From: an uncultured Aquimarina sp.
GTDB lineage: Bacteria; Bacteroidota; Bacteroidia; Flavobacteriales; Flavobacteriaceae
Direction of reading: 5' to 3'
Assembly (NCBI GenBank): GCA_947496705.1
Contig: CANMDW010000030.1
Location: forward strand, 1-64,000
DNA length: 64,000 bases
This document shows, in pieces, positions 39,351 to 48,544 of this stretch (positions are counted from its first letter, which is position 1; every line of letters starts with the position of its first letter). The notes under the pieces were generated by a model, which was not told the DNA's origin, searched no databases, and was given only the letters and a program-made list of their open reading frames with translations. The position numbers were made by a program, and so were the translations under genes.

Positions 39351-39899
39351 TTATTTTTCTGCTAATCGTTGCCAGTTATCCAATAGGAATTCAGTGTCTT
39401 TTTCAGCTTGTTCTTTACCCATAGATATAAAATAACCACTCAAAAAAGGGCTCTTAAATTGATAATTGAAATCCATAGAAAGTTTAGTTTTTGAAGGACC
39501 AATTGAATCTACTTTCCAGCTACCGGATAATGATCTTAATGGGAAGGGATAATCTTCTTTTCGGGTGTTGACTACAAACTGAAATTCCTTTCCGGGATTC
39601 CAAAGTGTACAGGTTTCTTCCCAGCTGGTTCCATCGGGAGCACTACAAACACGTTTCAAGCCTAAACCCTGGCCTTCAATGATGGCTACATTATATATAC
39701 CAGGTGCAGTGACTTTGTGGTAGTTGCCTACATCAGAAATAATTTCCCAGACTTTGTCTTTAGGTGCATTTACTATACGTTCTGCAGTAAAGTGTTGCTC
39801 ACCTTTGGCTTTTGGATATTGAACAAATCCATAGATTAATAAAAGCACAATATCCAGTATTAAGAAAAGTGTAAATCCTTTTAAAATTTTACGTATCAT
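39351..39899 (-). CDS. Membrane-anchored SRPBCC (START-like) family protein
   Basis: A 182-residue protein. The ATG at 39899 is used instead of 39950 because it starts a membrane anchor (M-I-R-K-I-L-K-G-F-T-L-F-L-I-L-D-I-V-L). The rest is a polyketide-cyclase/START-like domain: A-E-R-I-V-N-A-P-K-D-K-V-W-E-I-I-S-D-V-G-N-Y at the start, a W-E-E-T-C-T-L-W-N-P strand, and a long C-terminal helix. Such folds bind hydrophobic ligands; the ligand is unknown. It is divergent from the membrane AraC regulator at 40052 with about 150 bp between them. Confidence 0.82.
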   Translation of the reverse strand: MIRKILKGFTLFLILDIVLLLIYGFVQYPKAKGEQHFTAERIVNAPKDKVWEIISDVGNYHKVTAPGIYNVAIIEGQGLGLKRVCSAPDGTSWEETCTLWNPGKEFQFVVNTRKEDYPFPLRSLSGSWKVDSIGPSKTKLSMDFNYQFKSPFLSGYFISMGKEQAEKDTEFLLDNWQRLAEK

Positions 39900-40051
39900 A
39901 ACTGTTCGTTTTTTGAATGAGGTATAAAAGTACCTAAGAAATAGCCGCATTTCATAAGAAATAGAGTACGCTTAATTAATTGAAACCTTTTTGTATAAGA
40001 TTGATGTCTGGTATGTTTTTCCATGTAATTAAGTAGTGCTATTTTTATCGT

Positions 40052-41155
40052 ATGAATAGTATTGAGTCTTTTGCATTTGTGATTACCTTTTTGTTGGGCG
40101 GGGTTATTCTGGTAGGGTTTTTTATAATTCTGGTAATCCTAAAGAGTACGTCATTAAAACTATCGAGATATTTTTTGGCAGTGTCTCTTTTTGGACTCAC
40201 ACAGCATCTGTTTACCTACTTGTTATTTACTACCCAACTCATTAAACAATGGCCCCATATGCTGGGTATTGGCTATCCGTTGCTATTTTTGGCAGGTCCT
40301 TGTTTTTATATGTTTGTTAAGAGCTATGGAGAAACTGATTTTAGGCTCAGGAGAATCGACATTTTACATCTGCTGCCTTTTTTGGTGATGCTGGTACTTT
40401 TTATTCCCAGATATTCGGCTAGTGTAGAAGAAAAGCGTATGATTATACAATATTACTTTGATATTTTACCCAATGGTAGTGTGGCATTCTCAGATTGGTT
40501 ACAGGCGAGTTTACATTTGATTTTGTTATTTGTATATGCTATAGCTTCATTATTCATAGTTTATAAAAGAGATAAGAAGAACAGCATGTTATTAAAAAGG
40601 TTTGGAATGCTGTTGGCTATTTTGGCATTTATCGAGATGGTATTGCAAACAGGATTTTTACTTAAAGGTGCTTCGGCAATCACTACAGAAATACTTCTTT
40701 CGGGTTGCATGTCGATCACCATTTTGTTATTGGGATATTGGATTGTTGATATAAAACAAGTACTTCCTGTATTAGAAGGCAGAAAATATAAAACCTCACC
40801 CTTATCGGAAGCACGCTCACAACAGATTCAACAACAGATAACCGCTTTTTTCGATCAGGAAAGTGCTTACCTGAATCCAAACCTTAAAATTGCAGACCTG
40901 GCTCATACTATTAATATACCATCACATCACATATCTCAGGTGTTAAGCGAGAAAATGAGTTCTAACTTTTATGAGATTGTAAACCAGTATCGTATCAACA
41001 AGGCCAAAGAGATGTTACAATCGGAAGCATTACAGAAAATATCGGTACAAGCTATAGGGCAGGAATGCGGTTTTAGCAATAAGACCAGTTTTTATAGAGC
41101 GTTTAAGAAAATAACCGGAATGACACCTATACAGTATATCGAGAAAGTTTCTTAA
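40052..41155 (+). CDS. AraC-family regulator with an N-terminal membrane domain
   Basis: A 367-residue protein with seven or so membrane helices in the first 230 residues (starting F-V-I-T-F-L-L-G-G-V-I-L-V-G-F) and a cytoplasmic HTH_18 domain at about 265-365 (L-K-I-A-D-L-A-H-T-I-N-I-P-S-H-H-I-S-Q, then C-G-F-S-N-K-T-S-F-Y-R-A-F-K-K). This layout is frequent in Bacteroidota and probably links a membrane signal directly to transcription. The neighbours, divergent SRPBCC and downstream monooxygenase-like genes, are candidate targets. Confidence 0.92.
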   Translation: MNSIESFAFVITFLLGGVILVGFFIILVILKSTSLKLSRYFLAVSLFGLTQHLFTYLLFTTQLIKQWPHMLGIGYPLLFLAGPCFYMFVKSYGETDFRLRRIDILHLLPFLVMLVLFIPRYSASVEEKRMIIQYYFDILPNGSVAFSDWLQASLHLILLFVYAIASLFIVYKRDKKNSMLLKRFGMLLAILAFIEMVLQTGFLLKGASAITTEILLSGCMSITILLLGYWIVDIKQVLPVLEGRKYKTSPLSEARSQQIQQQITAFFDQESAYLNPNLKIADLAHTINIPSHHISQVLSEKMSSNFYEIVNQYRINKAKEMLQSEALQKISVQAIGQECGFSNKTSFYRAFKKITGMTPIQYIEKVS

Positions 41156-41193
41156 TTAACAATTTTATAACCAAGATTTTAAATCACTTCATA

Positions 41194-41616
41194 ATGAAAA
41201 AAATAAGACATACTATTGTATTAATAATGATTTTCACTTTTTTTATGAGTAAAAATGGATATGCTCAAACTACTACCGAAAAGACAAAAATAAATGTAGT
41301 CAATCCAGATAAATATGGATTGCAGGTAAAATTAAAGTCAAAAGAAGGAAAAGGAGAAGAACTCACTGCAATTTTAATGAAGGCGTCAGAGTTGGTGTCA
41401 AAGACCAGAGGATGTATTTTGTATATGGTAAGTGTCGACAAGATCGATACAAATTATATTTGGGTAAATGAAGTATGGGAGACCAAAGAAGATCATGATA
41501 ATTCTCTAAAGAACCCCGAAGTGAGGGCATTAATCTCAAAAGCTATTCCGATCCTTGAAGGACAACCTGAAAAAGGGATAGAGCTTATTGTAATAGGAGG
41601 GAAAGGGATAGACTAG
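41194..41616 (+). CDS. Secreted antibiotic-biosynthesis-monooxygenase-like (ABM) protein
   Basis: A 140-residue protein with signal peptide (I-V-L-I-M-I-F-T-F-F-M, ending G-Y-A-Q). The ABM domain (about 48-135) is recognised by G-L-Q-V-K-L-K-S-K-E-G-K-G-E-E-L, the central G-C-I-L-Y and W-V-N-E-V-W-E-T-K-E-D-H-D. Proteins of this fold act as quinol monooxygenases or heme-degrading enzymes, but most are uncharacterised. It starts 38 bp after the AraC regulator, so it may be cotranscribed with it. Confidence 0.83.
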   Translation: MKKIRHTIVLIMIFTFFMSKNGYAQTTTEKTKINVVNPDKYGLQVKLKSKEGKGEELTAILMKASELVSKTRGCILYMVSVDKIDTNYIWVNEVWETKEDHDNSLKNPEVRALISKAIPILEGQPEKGIELIVIGGKGID

Positions 41617-41631
41617 TTTCTAAGGAGATAT

Positions 41632-42213
41632 TTATAAATTCTCTGTTAAAGATTTCAAAACAGCTTTGGTAGACAAAATCGTGGCAAATTCATCTTTTAA
41701 GCTTGCTATTGCCGTATCGTGTATTAATTGCGCACTGTAGACTGTACCATTGGCCCCGACTTTATTAAAAGTGGCTACCGCATCCTCTACCAAATACGTT
41801 TTAAAACCAAAATTACCAGCCATTCGGGTAGTGGTAGACACACAATGATCTGTGGTGAGTCCAACGATCACAAGGGTGTTGATATCTTTGCTTTCTAACT
41901 GTTCTTGAAGATCGGTTCCTATAAAGGCACTATTGACTTCTTTTTCAATAACAGGTTCTTCTTCTAAAGGGGTATTAAAATCGTAAAAATTGTTTCCGGG
42001 CTTTCCTCTAGTAAGAGGAGAATTAGGATTGGTAGAACAATGTTTAATATGGAATACAGGAAGGTTATTTGCTCTCCAGAATCTGAGAAGTTTTTCAGTG
42101 TTGCTTTCAGCATTAGGATTATTGCGCTCCCCTCCCCAATAGTTGATATCCTCAAATCCTTGTTGGATATCGATCAGAAGTAGTGCTGGTTTATCATTTT
42201 TAGAAATATTCAT
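41632..42213 (-). CDS. Isochorismatase-like cysteine hydrolase
   Basis: A 193-residue cytosolic enzyme. The ATG at 42213 is preferred over 42261 as it begins just before the conserved P-A-L-L-L-I-D-I-Q-Q-G-F-E (catalytic Asp near 15). The catalytic Lys is in the V-I-E-K-E-V-N-S-A-F-I-G-T segment and the nucleophile Cys in G-L-T-T-D-H-C-V-S-T-T. The family hydrolyses amides or vinyl ethers such as isochorismate, nicotinamide or N-carbamoyl compounds; the substrate here is not identifiable. Convergent with the ABM gene, 15 bp apart. Confidence 0.9.
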   Translation of the reverse strand: MNISKNDKPALLLIDIQQGFEDINYWGGERNNPNAESNTEKLLRFWRANNLPVFHIKHCSTNPNSPLTRGKPGNNFYDFNTPLEEEPVIEKEVNSAFIGTDLQEQLESKDINTLVIVGLTTDHCVSTTTRMAGNFGFKTYLVEDAVATFNKVGANGTVYSAQLIHDTAIASLKDEFATILSTKAVLKSLTENL

Positions 42214-42337
42214 TGTTTTTATCCTTTCTCTTAAAGTGTGTGATAAATAACTTCCAACCAAAATTGGTTAAAATCTTTTGAATTATTTCTTCAAATATAA
42301 GATTGTTTATTATAAGAAACGGGTGTTTTTTCTATAA

Positions 42338-42377
42338 TGTAACATCACTGTTAATAATTGTAACATCACTGTTAATA
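42338..42377 (+). promoter_or_regulatory. Tandem 19-bp direct repeat, candidate regulator-binding site
   Basis: TGTAACATCACTGTTAATA occurs twice (42338-42356 and 42359-42377), exactly 21 bp apart, that is, two helical turns. Each contains ACTGTTAAT, which matches eight of nine positions of the LytTR-site consensus [TA][AC][CA]GTTN[AG][TG]; paired LytTR sites have this kind of spacing. It lies 65 bp before the beta-barrel gene at 42443. Confidence 0.6.
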
Positions 42378-42442
42378 GAAGATCTTTTCACCAAGTACTT
42401 TTGAACATCAAATCATTACTAACTATTTAATTTTAGAAATTT

Positions 42443-43015
42443 ATGAAAAAAGTAAAAGTAATTGTTGTTGTTGTATTCACCTTTTTATTTAGTAATTGGA
42501 GCATGGCCCAGGAAAAGAAACATGAGATTGGGCTCTCTGTTGGGATACTAGCAGGAGGAGAGGCCTACGTAGAAGAACAGGATCAGTATTTTGATTTTAC
42601 CAGTGGGCTTATGATTCATTCTTTCTATGATCATTTTGTTGCCGAATATTTGTCGATAGGAGGCTATTTAAATTTTTCTTTCCCCGAAATAGAGTTTGCA
42701 GAAGAAGGCAGTACTTTCACTGAAGTTGGACTGGCGATAAAACCTCGTTTTTTTATCCAGGATGTTCTGACCATTAAACCGGGTCTGAATATAGGGTATC
42801 GAACTGTTAATAGTAATAATATTGATTTTATCGGGGGTAAGATCCAAGGGCTTGGTATTAACCTGACCACCGAACTACAGTTGAATATTCATGAGACCTT
42901 TAAACCATTTTTGGACATTGGTTTTATTACGCAACCTGCCGGAGGAAACGACGAGTTTACTATTACTTTTTCTCCAGTTTTAACAGTGAGAGCCGGGATT
43001 GCCTTTGCTTTATAA
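42443..43015 (+). CDS. Outer-membrane beta-barrel protein
   Basis: A 190-residue protein with signal peptide (V-I-V-V-V-V-F-T-F-L-F, ending S-M-A-Q) and an alternating-residue beta-strand pattern ending in an aromatic/hydrophobic strand (V-R-A-G-I-A-F-A-L). It resembles small porin-like or OmpW/OprF-type barrels with eight strands; no specific family motif was recognised. Expression may depend on the tandem repeat upstream. It is followed 24 bp later by a lipoprotein gene, probably in the same transcript. Confidence 0.82.
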   Translation: MKKVKVIVVVVFTFLFSNWSMAQEKKHEIGLSVGILAGGEAYVEEQDQYFDFTSGLMIHSFYDHFVAEYLSIGGYLNFSFPEIEFAEEGSTFTEVGLAIKPRFFIQDVLTIKPGLNIGYRTVNSNNIDFIGGKIQGLGINLTTELQLNIHETFKPFLDIGFITQPAGGNDEFTITFSPVLTVRAGIAFAL

Positions 43016-43039
43016 AAACCAATAATTAAACTATATAAT

Positions 43040-43342
43040 ATGAAAAAAATTATTCAAAACATAATGCTTTTAACTGCTCTGTTAGTATTGACAGGTTGCC
43101 CTGGGGATGATGATGATTCGGTAGGCTGTTTTAGCTGTTTGTATGAACAACAAAGAACGGGCTGTAATAACAGTAATTATAGTGATTGGGAAGAAAGATC
43201 TATCACTATCGATGAACCGAGAGATGATCTAGACCCTGAGCAATTTTGTAAAGAGTCATTTCCTGCAACAGATATAGAATGTGCGGCTGGTTGTTGTGTG
43301 AGTTTTAGATATAGAAATGTACGGGTTGGACCTTGTCAATGA
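43040..43342 (+). CDS. Small cysteine-rich lipoprotein
   Basis: A 100-residue lipoprotein: signal M-K-K-I-I-Q-N-I-M-L-L-T-A-L-L-V-L with lipobox L-T-G-C, then an acidic stretch (P-G-D-D-D-D-S). Eight further cysteines lie in about 80 residues (G-C-F-S-C, T-G-C, F-C, E-C, G-C-C, P-C), an even number that suggests disulfide bonds in a compact extracellular domain. No known family was recognised. It is cotranscribed with the beta-barrel gene by spacing, and a long-looped terminator occurs about 160 bp downstream. Confidence 0.75.
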   Translation: MKKIIQNIMLLTALLVLTGCPGDDDDSVGCFSCLYEQQRTGCNNSNYSDWEERSITIDEPRDDLDPEQFCKESFPATDIECAAGCCVSFRYRNVRVGPCQ

Positions 43343-43503
43343 TATTGTTACGATGTCAATCAGTCTTATAATTGGGTTACTCTGTTTTTAGAATTTTTAT
43401 CGATACCAACTTTATGAAAAAATAAGGGGGTATTGTAAATGGTTAAAATGTTATGGTATACCTGTTAATTGTGAAAACAAGATTACTGTTTTTTAACCGA
43501 GAT

Positions 43504-43566
43504 AAAGGGGAAACTAAATCGCTAATAGTTTGTTTAAAGTTTACATATTATTTAGTTCCCCTTTTT
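43504..43566 (+). terminator. Terminator of the beta-barrel/lipoprotein transcript
   Basis: AAAGGGGAAACTAAAT (43504-43519) pairs with ATTTAGTTCCCCTTT (one bulge) across a 30-base loop, followed by more T. The 160 bp between the lipoprotein stop and this hairpin hold no obvious gene. Confidence 0.7.
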
Positions 43567-43762
43567 CGTATCAGCTTACCAATTAACTTTTGAGCTTTAA
43601 TAAGAATTGCCTCTTCATCTTATTGAAAATTAAAAGAAAATATCAAACAAGCCAATCGCTATCTTTCTCGCTTTATTATTTTTTCCTTAGGTTAAAGGTT
43701 TCATTCGATATGATTATGACCCAAAAAATTCATATATTTTATTTTTAAACCCTTTTTTAGTT

Positions 43763-46700
43763 ATGACAAAGAGTTTAATGATTAAGTTTTTTTTCTTTGT
43801 AACAAGTTCTTTTTTGGTAGCTGCACAACAGGAAAAGTTACATTATGAACATTTGTTACCGGGCCAAACTGTTAATCAAAATACTGTGATGGCCATTCTG
43901 CAGGATAGGCAGGGTTTTATGTGGTTTGGAACAAATGAGGGGTTGCATCGATTTGATGGCTATCAGTTAAAAACATTCAGGCATGAATATGGAAATCCAA
44001 ATTCTTTATCGAGTGACTTTATTGTTCGATTAATGGAGGATTCTAAAGGAAATATCTGGATTGCAACGGTACACGGTGGAGTTAATGTATATAATCCAAG
44101 ATTGAATAGCTTTTGTGCATATCAGCATGATGCAGAGAATCCAAATACTCTTAGCAATAATAATGTCAGATCTATTTATGAGGATAAAGAAGGTATGATA
44201 TGGATTGGTACTATTGGAGGAGGGTTAAATAAATTTGATCCTAAAACTGAATCTTTTACGAACTACAAGCACGATAAAAATGATACAAACAGTATCAAAC
44301 AAAACTATGTTACAGATATTATTGAAGATAGTGATGGTTTTTTATGGATAGGATTGAATGGGTATGGTATTGATAAGTTTGATAAAAAAAAGGAAAAATT
44401 TACAAATTATCAGATACAATTAGATAACCCCACAAAAACGTTTCGTAGCAACGTAATTAGGGATCTATATGATGATGGCAATGGAAACATATGGGCTGCT
44501 ACTTATTATGGGTTAAATAAGTTAAATAAAACTACCGGCAACTTTACACACTGGGCAGGTGATCTTTCTGAAAAGCGGGGGCTTAAAACCCCTTCTTTGC
44601 ACGGTATTGTAAAGAGCGAAAAGGATTACTTGTGGATCATTACTTTTGGCGGAGGCATTCATAAATTTAATCTTCAAAAAGAGGAGTTTGTTTTTGTAAC
44701 AGATCTACATAAAACTGCGAAGAACTTGTATACTGCATATCGGGATAGAACCGGTATTATTTGGCTAGGTACCGATGGAAATGGGGTATGCCGATATTAT
44801 GATATTCCAAAGTTTAATTTTGTTACTATACCAGGGCTTCAAAAATATGTTTCAAAAATCTTTGTTGACAACGAAGGAAAAAAATGGCTGGGAACCATTG
44901 GGCAAGGTATTTATATGATCAACAATGATCATCAAATTCAACAAATTAATGTAAATCATGGTCTATCACAAAATTTTGTCGAGAGTATTACTCAGGATAC
45001 GATAGGAAATATTTGGATAGGGACTAATGGTGCAGGACTGAATTGTTTTGATCCAACGACGTATACGTTTTCTGTGTACCGCTATCAACATGGTAACCCT
45101 AAAAGCCTTTATCATGATTCGGTATTTACTACCTATGCAGATCCCTGGGGAAGTTTGTGGTTTGGTACCTCTGCGGGTCTAAGTTTTTTTGATAAAACTA
45201 CCAATAAAAGTTTTGGTCGAATGGAATCTGGCAGTGTTCATGATATTTTACGTATCGATAAACAATTATGGTTGGCTACAGGCAATGGCTTACTACAATA
45301 TGATATTGTAGCTAATACTTTAGCTTTAAGCCCTGTATCTGCTGAAATATCCAACAAAGGTATTTTACATCGTAATGTTAATTGTATTTTTAATAATGAT
45401 AAAGGGGAAACTTATTTGGGAACCAATGGAGGTGTAAACCTATATGATCCTAAAAAAGAACGGTTTGTAGATGTGCATAAGATATATCAAATGCCATACG
45501 TAGAGGTAACGGCAATAACGCAGGATCACCATAGAAATCTTTGGTTGCTTACCAATAAGGGGTTGTTACATCTGGATCGCATCTCTAAAACTGCTAAATT
45601 TTTTGACCAATCTGATGGGATGAAATTTTCTAGTAAAGCCATTTACTTTGACTCATCAACAAGTCAGATCCTGATTGGAGGCATAGGGGGATATTATGCT
45701 TTTCATCCGGATGCTATTATAAAAAACAATTATTCACCTCCTGTCATATTGACCGATGTCAAACTATTTAACAAATCAGTTTCTGTAGAGCAGACCGATA
45801 GATTTTCTTTGGGTCAGACTATTAACTTCACAGAAGAAATAGCGTTATCATATAAAGAAAATATGATCTCTTTTGAGTTCGCTGCCTTAAATTATAAAGC
45901 ACCCGAGAAAAATCAATATACCTTTAAATTAGAAGGTTTTGATAAAGACTGGATAGTGACCGATGCCAGCTATCGATTTGCTACTTACACCAATTTGGAC
46001 CCCGGTAACTATACCTTTATGGTAAAAGGATCTAATAACGATGGGGTATGGAGTGATGTTCCAACCTCTTTAAAGTTGATCATTACACCTCCCTTCTGGA
46101 AAACCTGGTGGGCCTATATACTGTATACTTTGATGGGCATAGTGGCACTGATCTTTGCGAGACAGCAAATCATTCGTAGAGAAAGACTTAGAAACAAATT
46201 GCAGCAGGAGCACTTGGCTCTACAAAAGATGCAGGAAGTTAATACCTTAAAATCTCAGTTTTTTGCTAATATATCTCATGAGTTTCGTACTCCTTTGACA
46301 CTTATTATTGGCCCGTTAGAAAAAATGCTACGTCAACGATCTAATGGTAAGAAAAAGGAGTTAACCATTATGCATCAAAATGCAAAACGGTTGTTACGCC
46401 TTATCAATCAATTACTCGACCTGTCCCGTTTAGAAACGGGGAAATTAACAATAAAGAAAGAAGAAAAAGAATTGATACGCTTCATTAGAACCATCACTTC
46501 TTCTTTTGATTCTTTGGCAGATCAGAAAAAAATACAGTTTAAAAAACAGGTCCCCGCAAAAAGTTGTACCGCTCTATTTGATCCAGACAAGTTAGAAAAG
46601 ATCCTCTATAATTTACTGTCCAACGCGTTTAAATTTACTCCAGAACAAGGTAGTGTAACTATAGCAATTACATTCAATGTGAGCGACCCGGATCATGAAT

Positions 46701-47776
46701 TGTTGATTTTTATTAGCGATACGGGTAAGGGAATCGAAAATGAAAATCTGGATACCATTTTTGATCGGTTTTACCGCACCAAAGAAAGTGTAAAAGATGA
46801 GATCGAAGGAACGGGTATTGGATTAGCACTTACAAAAGAGCTCATAGATCTGATGAAAGGAACTATTCATGTTGAAAGTGAAAAAGGAAAAGGAACTGTT
46901 TTTCGTATTTCCTTACCTATAGAGATACTGGAAATGAAATCATCGATAGCTACAAATGCTAAAAAGAAGCGCATTGAAGTCTTTTCAGAGCCACTTGTTG
47001 AAAAAGAAATACCTACCGATTCAAACCCTGTTTTATTAATTGTAGAAGATAATGAAGACCTCAGGTATTACATACGAGAGTGCCTTGGAAACCATAATTA
47101 TCAATTCATAGAAGCTGCTAATGGAAAAGAAGGTTTAGAAAAGGCAATGGAAACAGTACCAAATATTATTATTAGTGATTTGATGATGCCAAAAATGAAT
47201 GGAATGGAGCTTTGTAAGTTATTGAAAACCCATGAACGTACCAATCACATTCCGTTTATCATGCTTACTGCCAAAGCTTCGAAGGATAGTAAGATGGAAG
47301 GACTGGAGACTGGAGCAGATGATTATATTACAAAACCTTTTGAAAGTAAAGAACTTACACTGAAAATTAAAAACTTCTTACAGCAGCAAATAATACTGCG
47401 AGAAAAATTCAAAAAAGAATTGCTTACAGAACCTTATGAGAAAGGTCATCCTTTCCAGAAAGATTGTTTTATTGATAAACTAAGGCTGGTAATAGAAAAA
47501 AATATAGATGATCCCGACTTAACAGTAGATCTGTTAAGTAAAGAATTAGCGATGAGCAGGGTGCAGCTATATCGAAAAACTCTGGCTGTAACCGGACTCT
47601 CTCCTTCAGATTTCATACGAATTGTTCGTTTAAAAAAAGCGTCATGCCTCTTACAACGACAAGATAATAATGTGTCTGATGTAGCTTATGCAGTAGGTTT
47701 TAACAACCTTTCATACTTTACTAAATGTTTTAGGGGAATGTTTGGTAAGACTCCATCTGAATACAGGAACAATTAG
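43763..47776 (+). CDS. Hybrid two-component system protein (sensor, kinase, receiver and AraC in one)
   Basis: A 1337-residue regulator of the HTCS type. Signal peptide (ending L-V-A-A-Q-Q); a periplasmic sensor of repeated two-component propeller blades (about 25-690, e.g. G-N-I-W-I-A-T-V-H-G-G-V, G-M-I-W-I-G-T-I-G-G-G-L); a Y_Y_Y domain (about 695-775); one membrane helix (about 780-802). Then HisKA with S-H-E-F-R-T-P-L-T-L (His near 839), HATPase_c with D-T-G-K-G-I and G-T-G-I-G-L-A-L, a receiver with D-L-M-M-P-K-M-N-G (Asp near 1138), and a C-terminal AraC helix-turn-helix (about 1235-1337). Such proteins normally control adjacent glycan-use genes; none lie here, so its target is distant or unusual. 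Confidence 0.95.
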   Translation: MTKSLMIKFFFFVTSSFLVAAQQEKLHYEHLLPGQTVNQNTVMAILQDRQGFMWFGTNEGLHRFDGYQLKTFRHEYGNPNSLSSDFIVRLMEDSKGNIWIATVHGGVNVYNPRLNSFCAYQHDAENPNTLSNNNVRSIYEDKEGMIWIGTIGGGLNKFDPKTESFTNYKHDKNDTNSIKQNYVTDIIEDSDGFLWIGLNGYGIDKFDKKKEKFTNYQIQLDNPTKTFRSNVIRDLYDDGNGNIWAATYYGLNKLNKTTGNFTHWAGDLSEKRGLKTPSLHGIVKSEKDYLWIITFGGGIHKFNLQKEEFVFVTDLHKTAKNLYTAYRDRTGIIWLGTDGNGVCRYYDIPKFNFVTIPGLQKYVSKIFVDNEGKKWLGTIGQGIYMINNDHQIQQINVNHGLSQNFVESITQDTIGNIWIGTNGAGLNCFDPTTYTFSVYRYQHGNPKSLYHDSVFTTYADPWGSLWFGTSAGLSFFDKTTNKSFGRMESGSVHDILRIDKQLWLATGNGLLQYDIVANTLALSPVSAEISNKGILHRNVNCIFNNDKGETYLGTNGGVNLYDPKKERFVDVHKIYQMPYVEVTAITQDHHRNLWLLTNKGLLHLDRISKTAKFFDQSDGMKFSSKAIYFDSSTSQILIGGIGGYYAFHPDAIIKNNYSPPVILTDVKLFNKSVSVEQTDRFSLGQTINFTEEIALSYKENMISFEFAALNYKAPEKNQYTFKLEGFDKDWIVTDASYRFATYTNLDPGNYTFMVKGSNNDGVWSDVPTSLKLIITPPFWKTWWAYILYTLMGIVALIFARQQIIRRERLRNKLQQEHLALQKMQEVNTLKSQFFANISHEFRTPLTLIIGPLEKMLRQRSNGKKKELTIMHQNAKRLLRLINQLLDLSRLETGKLTIKKEEKELIRFIRTITSSFDSLADQKKIQFKKQVPAKSCTALFDPDKLEKILYNLLSNAFKFTPEQGSVTIAITFNVSDPDHELLIFISDTGKGIENENLDTIFDRFYRTKESVKDEIEGTGIGLALTKELIDLMKGTIHVESEKGKGTVFRISLPIEILEMKSSIATNAKKKRIEVFSEPLVEKEIPTDSNPVLLIVEDNEDLRYYIRECLGNHNYQFIEAANGKEGLEKAMETVPNIIISDLMMPKMNGMELCKLLKTHERTNHIPFIMLTAKASKDSKMEGLETGADDYITKPFESKELTLKIKNFLQQQIILREKFKKELLTEPYEKGHPFQKDCFIDKLRLVIEKNIDDPDLTVDLLSKELAMSRVQLYRKTLAVTGLSPSDFIRIVRLKKASCLLQRQDNNVSDVAYAVGFNNLSYFTKCFRGMFGKTPSEYRNN

Positions 47777-47789
47777 TGTATATTTTCAA

Positions 47790-47811
47790 TGAAGTGGTTT
47801 AAACCACTTCA
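47790..47811. terminator. Perfect palindrome between convergent genes
   Basis: GAAGTGGTTT followed directly by AAACCACTTC forms an uninterrupted 20-bp palindrome between the hybrid regulator and the DUF2490 gene. It probably acts as a shared transcription end, although the T-run is weak. Confidence 0.6.
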
Positions 47812-47843
47812 GTATAAAATCTCTTACATTCTTGAATCAAGTT

Positions 47844-48536
47844 TTACTTTTCTTTACTAAAATCAGTATTAAAAAATACTCCCAACTGCAGTCGATCAAA
47901 GTTGATTCCGGTAAAATGATTTTTGAGATAGCCCAGTTGAAAGCTGAGGTTAGGCTTTGCCTGATATCCAATGGCTCCATAGAGCCGATTTTGCCCAAAA
48001 ATGGGTTCCTGTAAATTGATAAAAACTTCATCATACACATTTAAAAACCATTGTTCATTAATCGGGTAGGTGAGCTGAAGCCGGTATCGTACCCTATGTT
48101 CGGTAAAGTTATCAACTTGGGTACTGATAAATCGTTGTTCCAGTCGATAGCGATGTTCAAATTTGAACTTATTTACCGTGTTTTTCAATATAAACTGTTC
48201 AAAAATACGGTGTTCTTCAGTGTTTTCTTCCCCGGGAATGTCTTCAAAAGAACCATCGGTATTAATATAGCCATACCCGATAGTAGCTATGGCATTGTCA
48301 TTAATATGATAGTTTAAACCAGTCCTTAACAACAATTGATTAAAGCTTGAAGTCACTTCATAAAAACGAAATTGTGCCTCAGAATGAATACTAAGCTTAT
48401 TTGTAATACGATTGGTTCCAAAATACATATACCAGGCACCCCATTTGTCTTCTCCGGTTTCCTGGGCGCTTGAATATAAGGCTGTTAACGAGAGTATAAT
48501 CAGTACAGTATTTTTTCTAAACATCAATAACTTCAT
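47844..48536 (-). CDS. DUF2490 family outer-membrane protein
   Basis: A 230-residue exported protein (signal hydrophobic L-I-I-L-S-L-T-A-L-Y-S-S-A-Q). The DUF2490 pattern is clear: W-G-A-W-Y-M-Y-F-G at the start, L-S-I-H-S-E-A-Q-F-R-F-Y-E, L-L-R-T-G-L-N-Y, then F-E-H-R-Y-R-L-E-Q-R-F and a final beta-strand F-F-N-T-D-F. It is probably a small outer-membrane barrel of unknown role. A second in-frame ATG four codons later is also possible. It starts 8 bp after the VPS10 gene's stop, suggesting one transcript. Confidence 0.88.
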   Translation of the reverse strand: MKLLMFRKNTVLIILSLTALYSSAQETGEDKWGAWYMYFGTNRITNKLSIHSEAQFRFYEVTSSFNQLLLRTGLNYHINDNAIATIGYGYINTDGSFEDIPGEENTEEHRIFEQFILKNTVNKFKFEHRYRLEQRFISTQVDNFTEHRVRYRLQLTYPINEQWFLNVYDEVFINLQEPIFGQNRLYGAIGYQAKPNLSFQLGYLKNHFTGINFDRLQLGVFFNTDFSKEK

Positions 48537-48544
48537 AATATATT

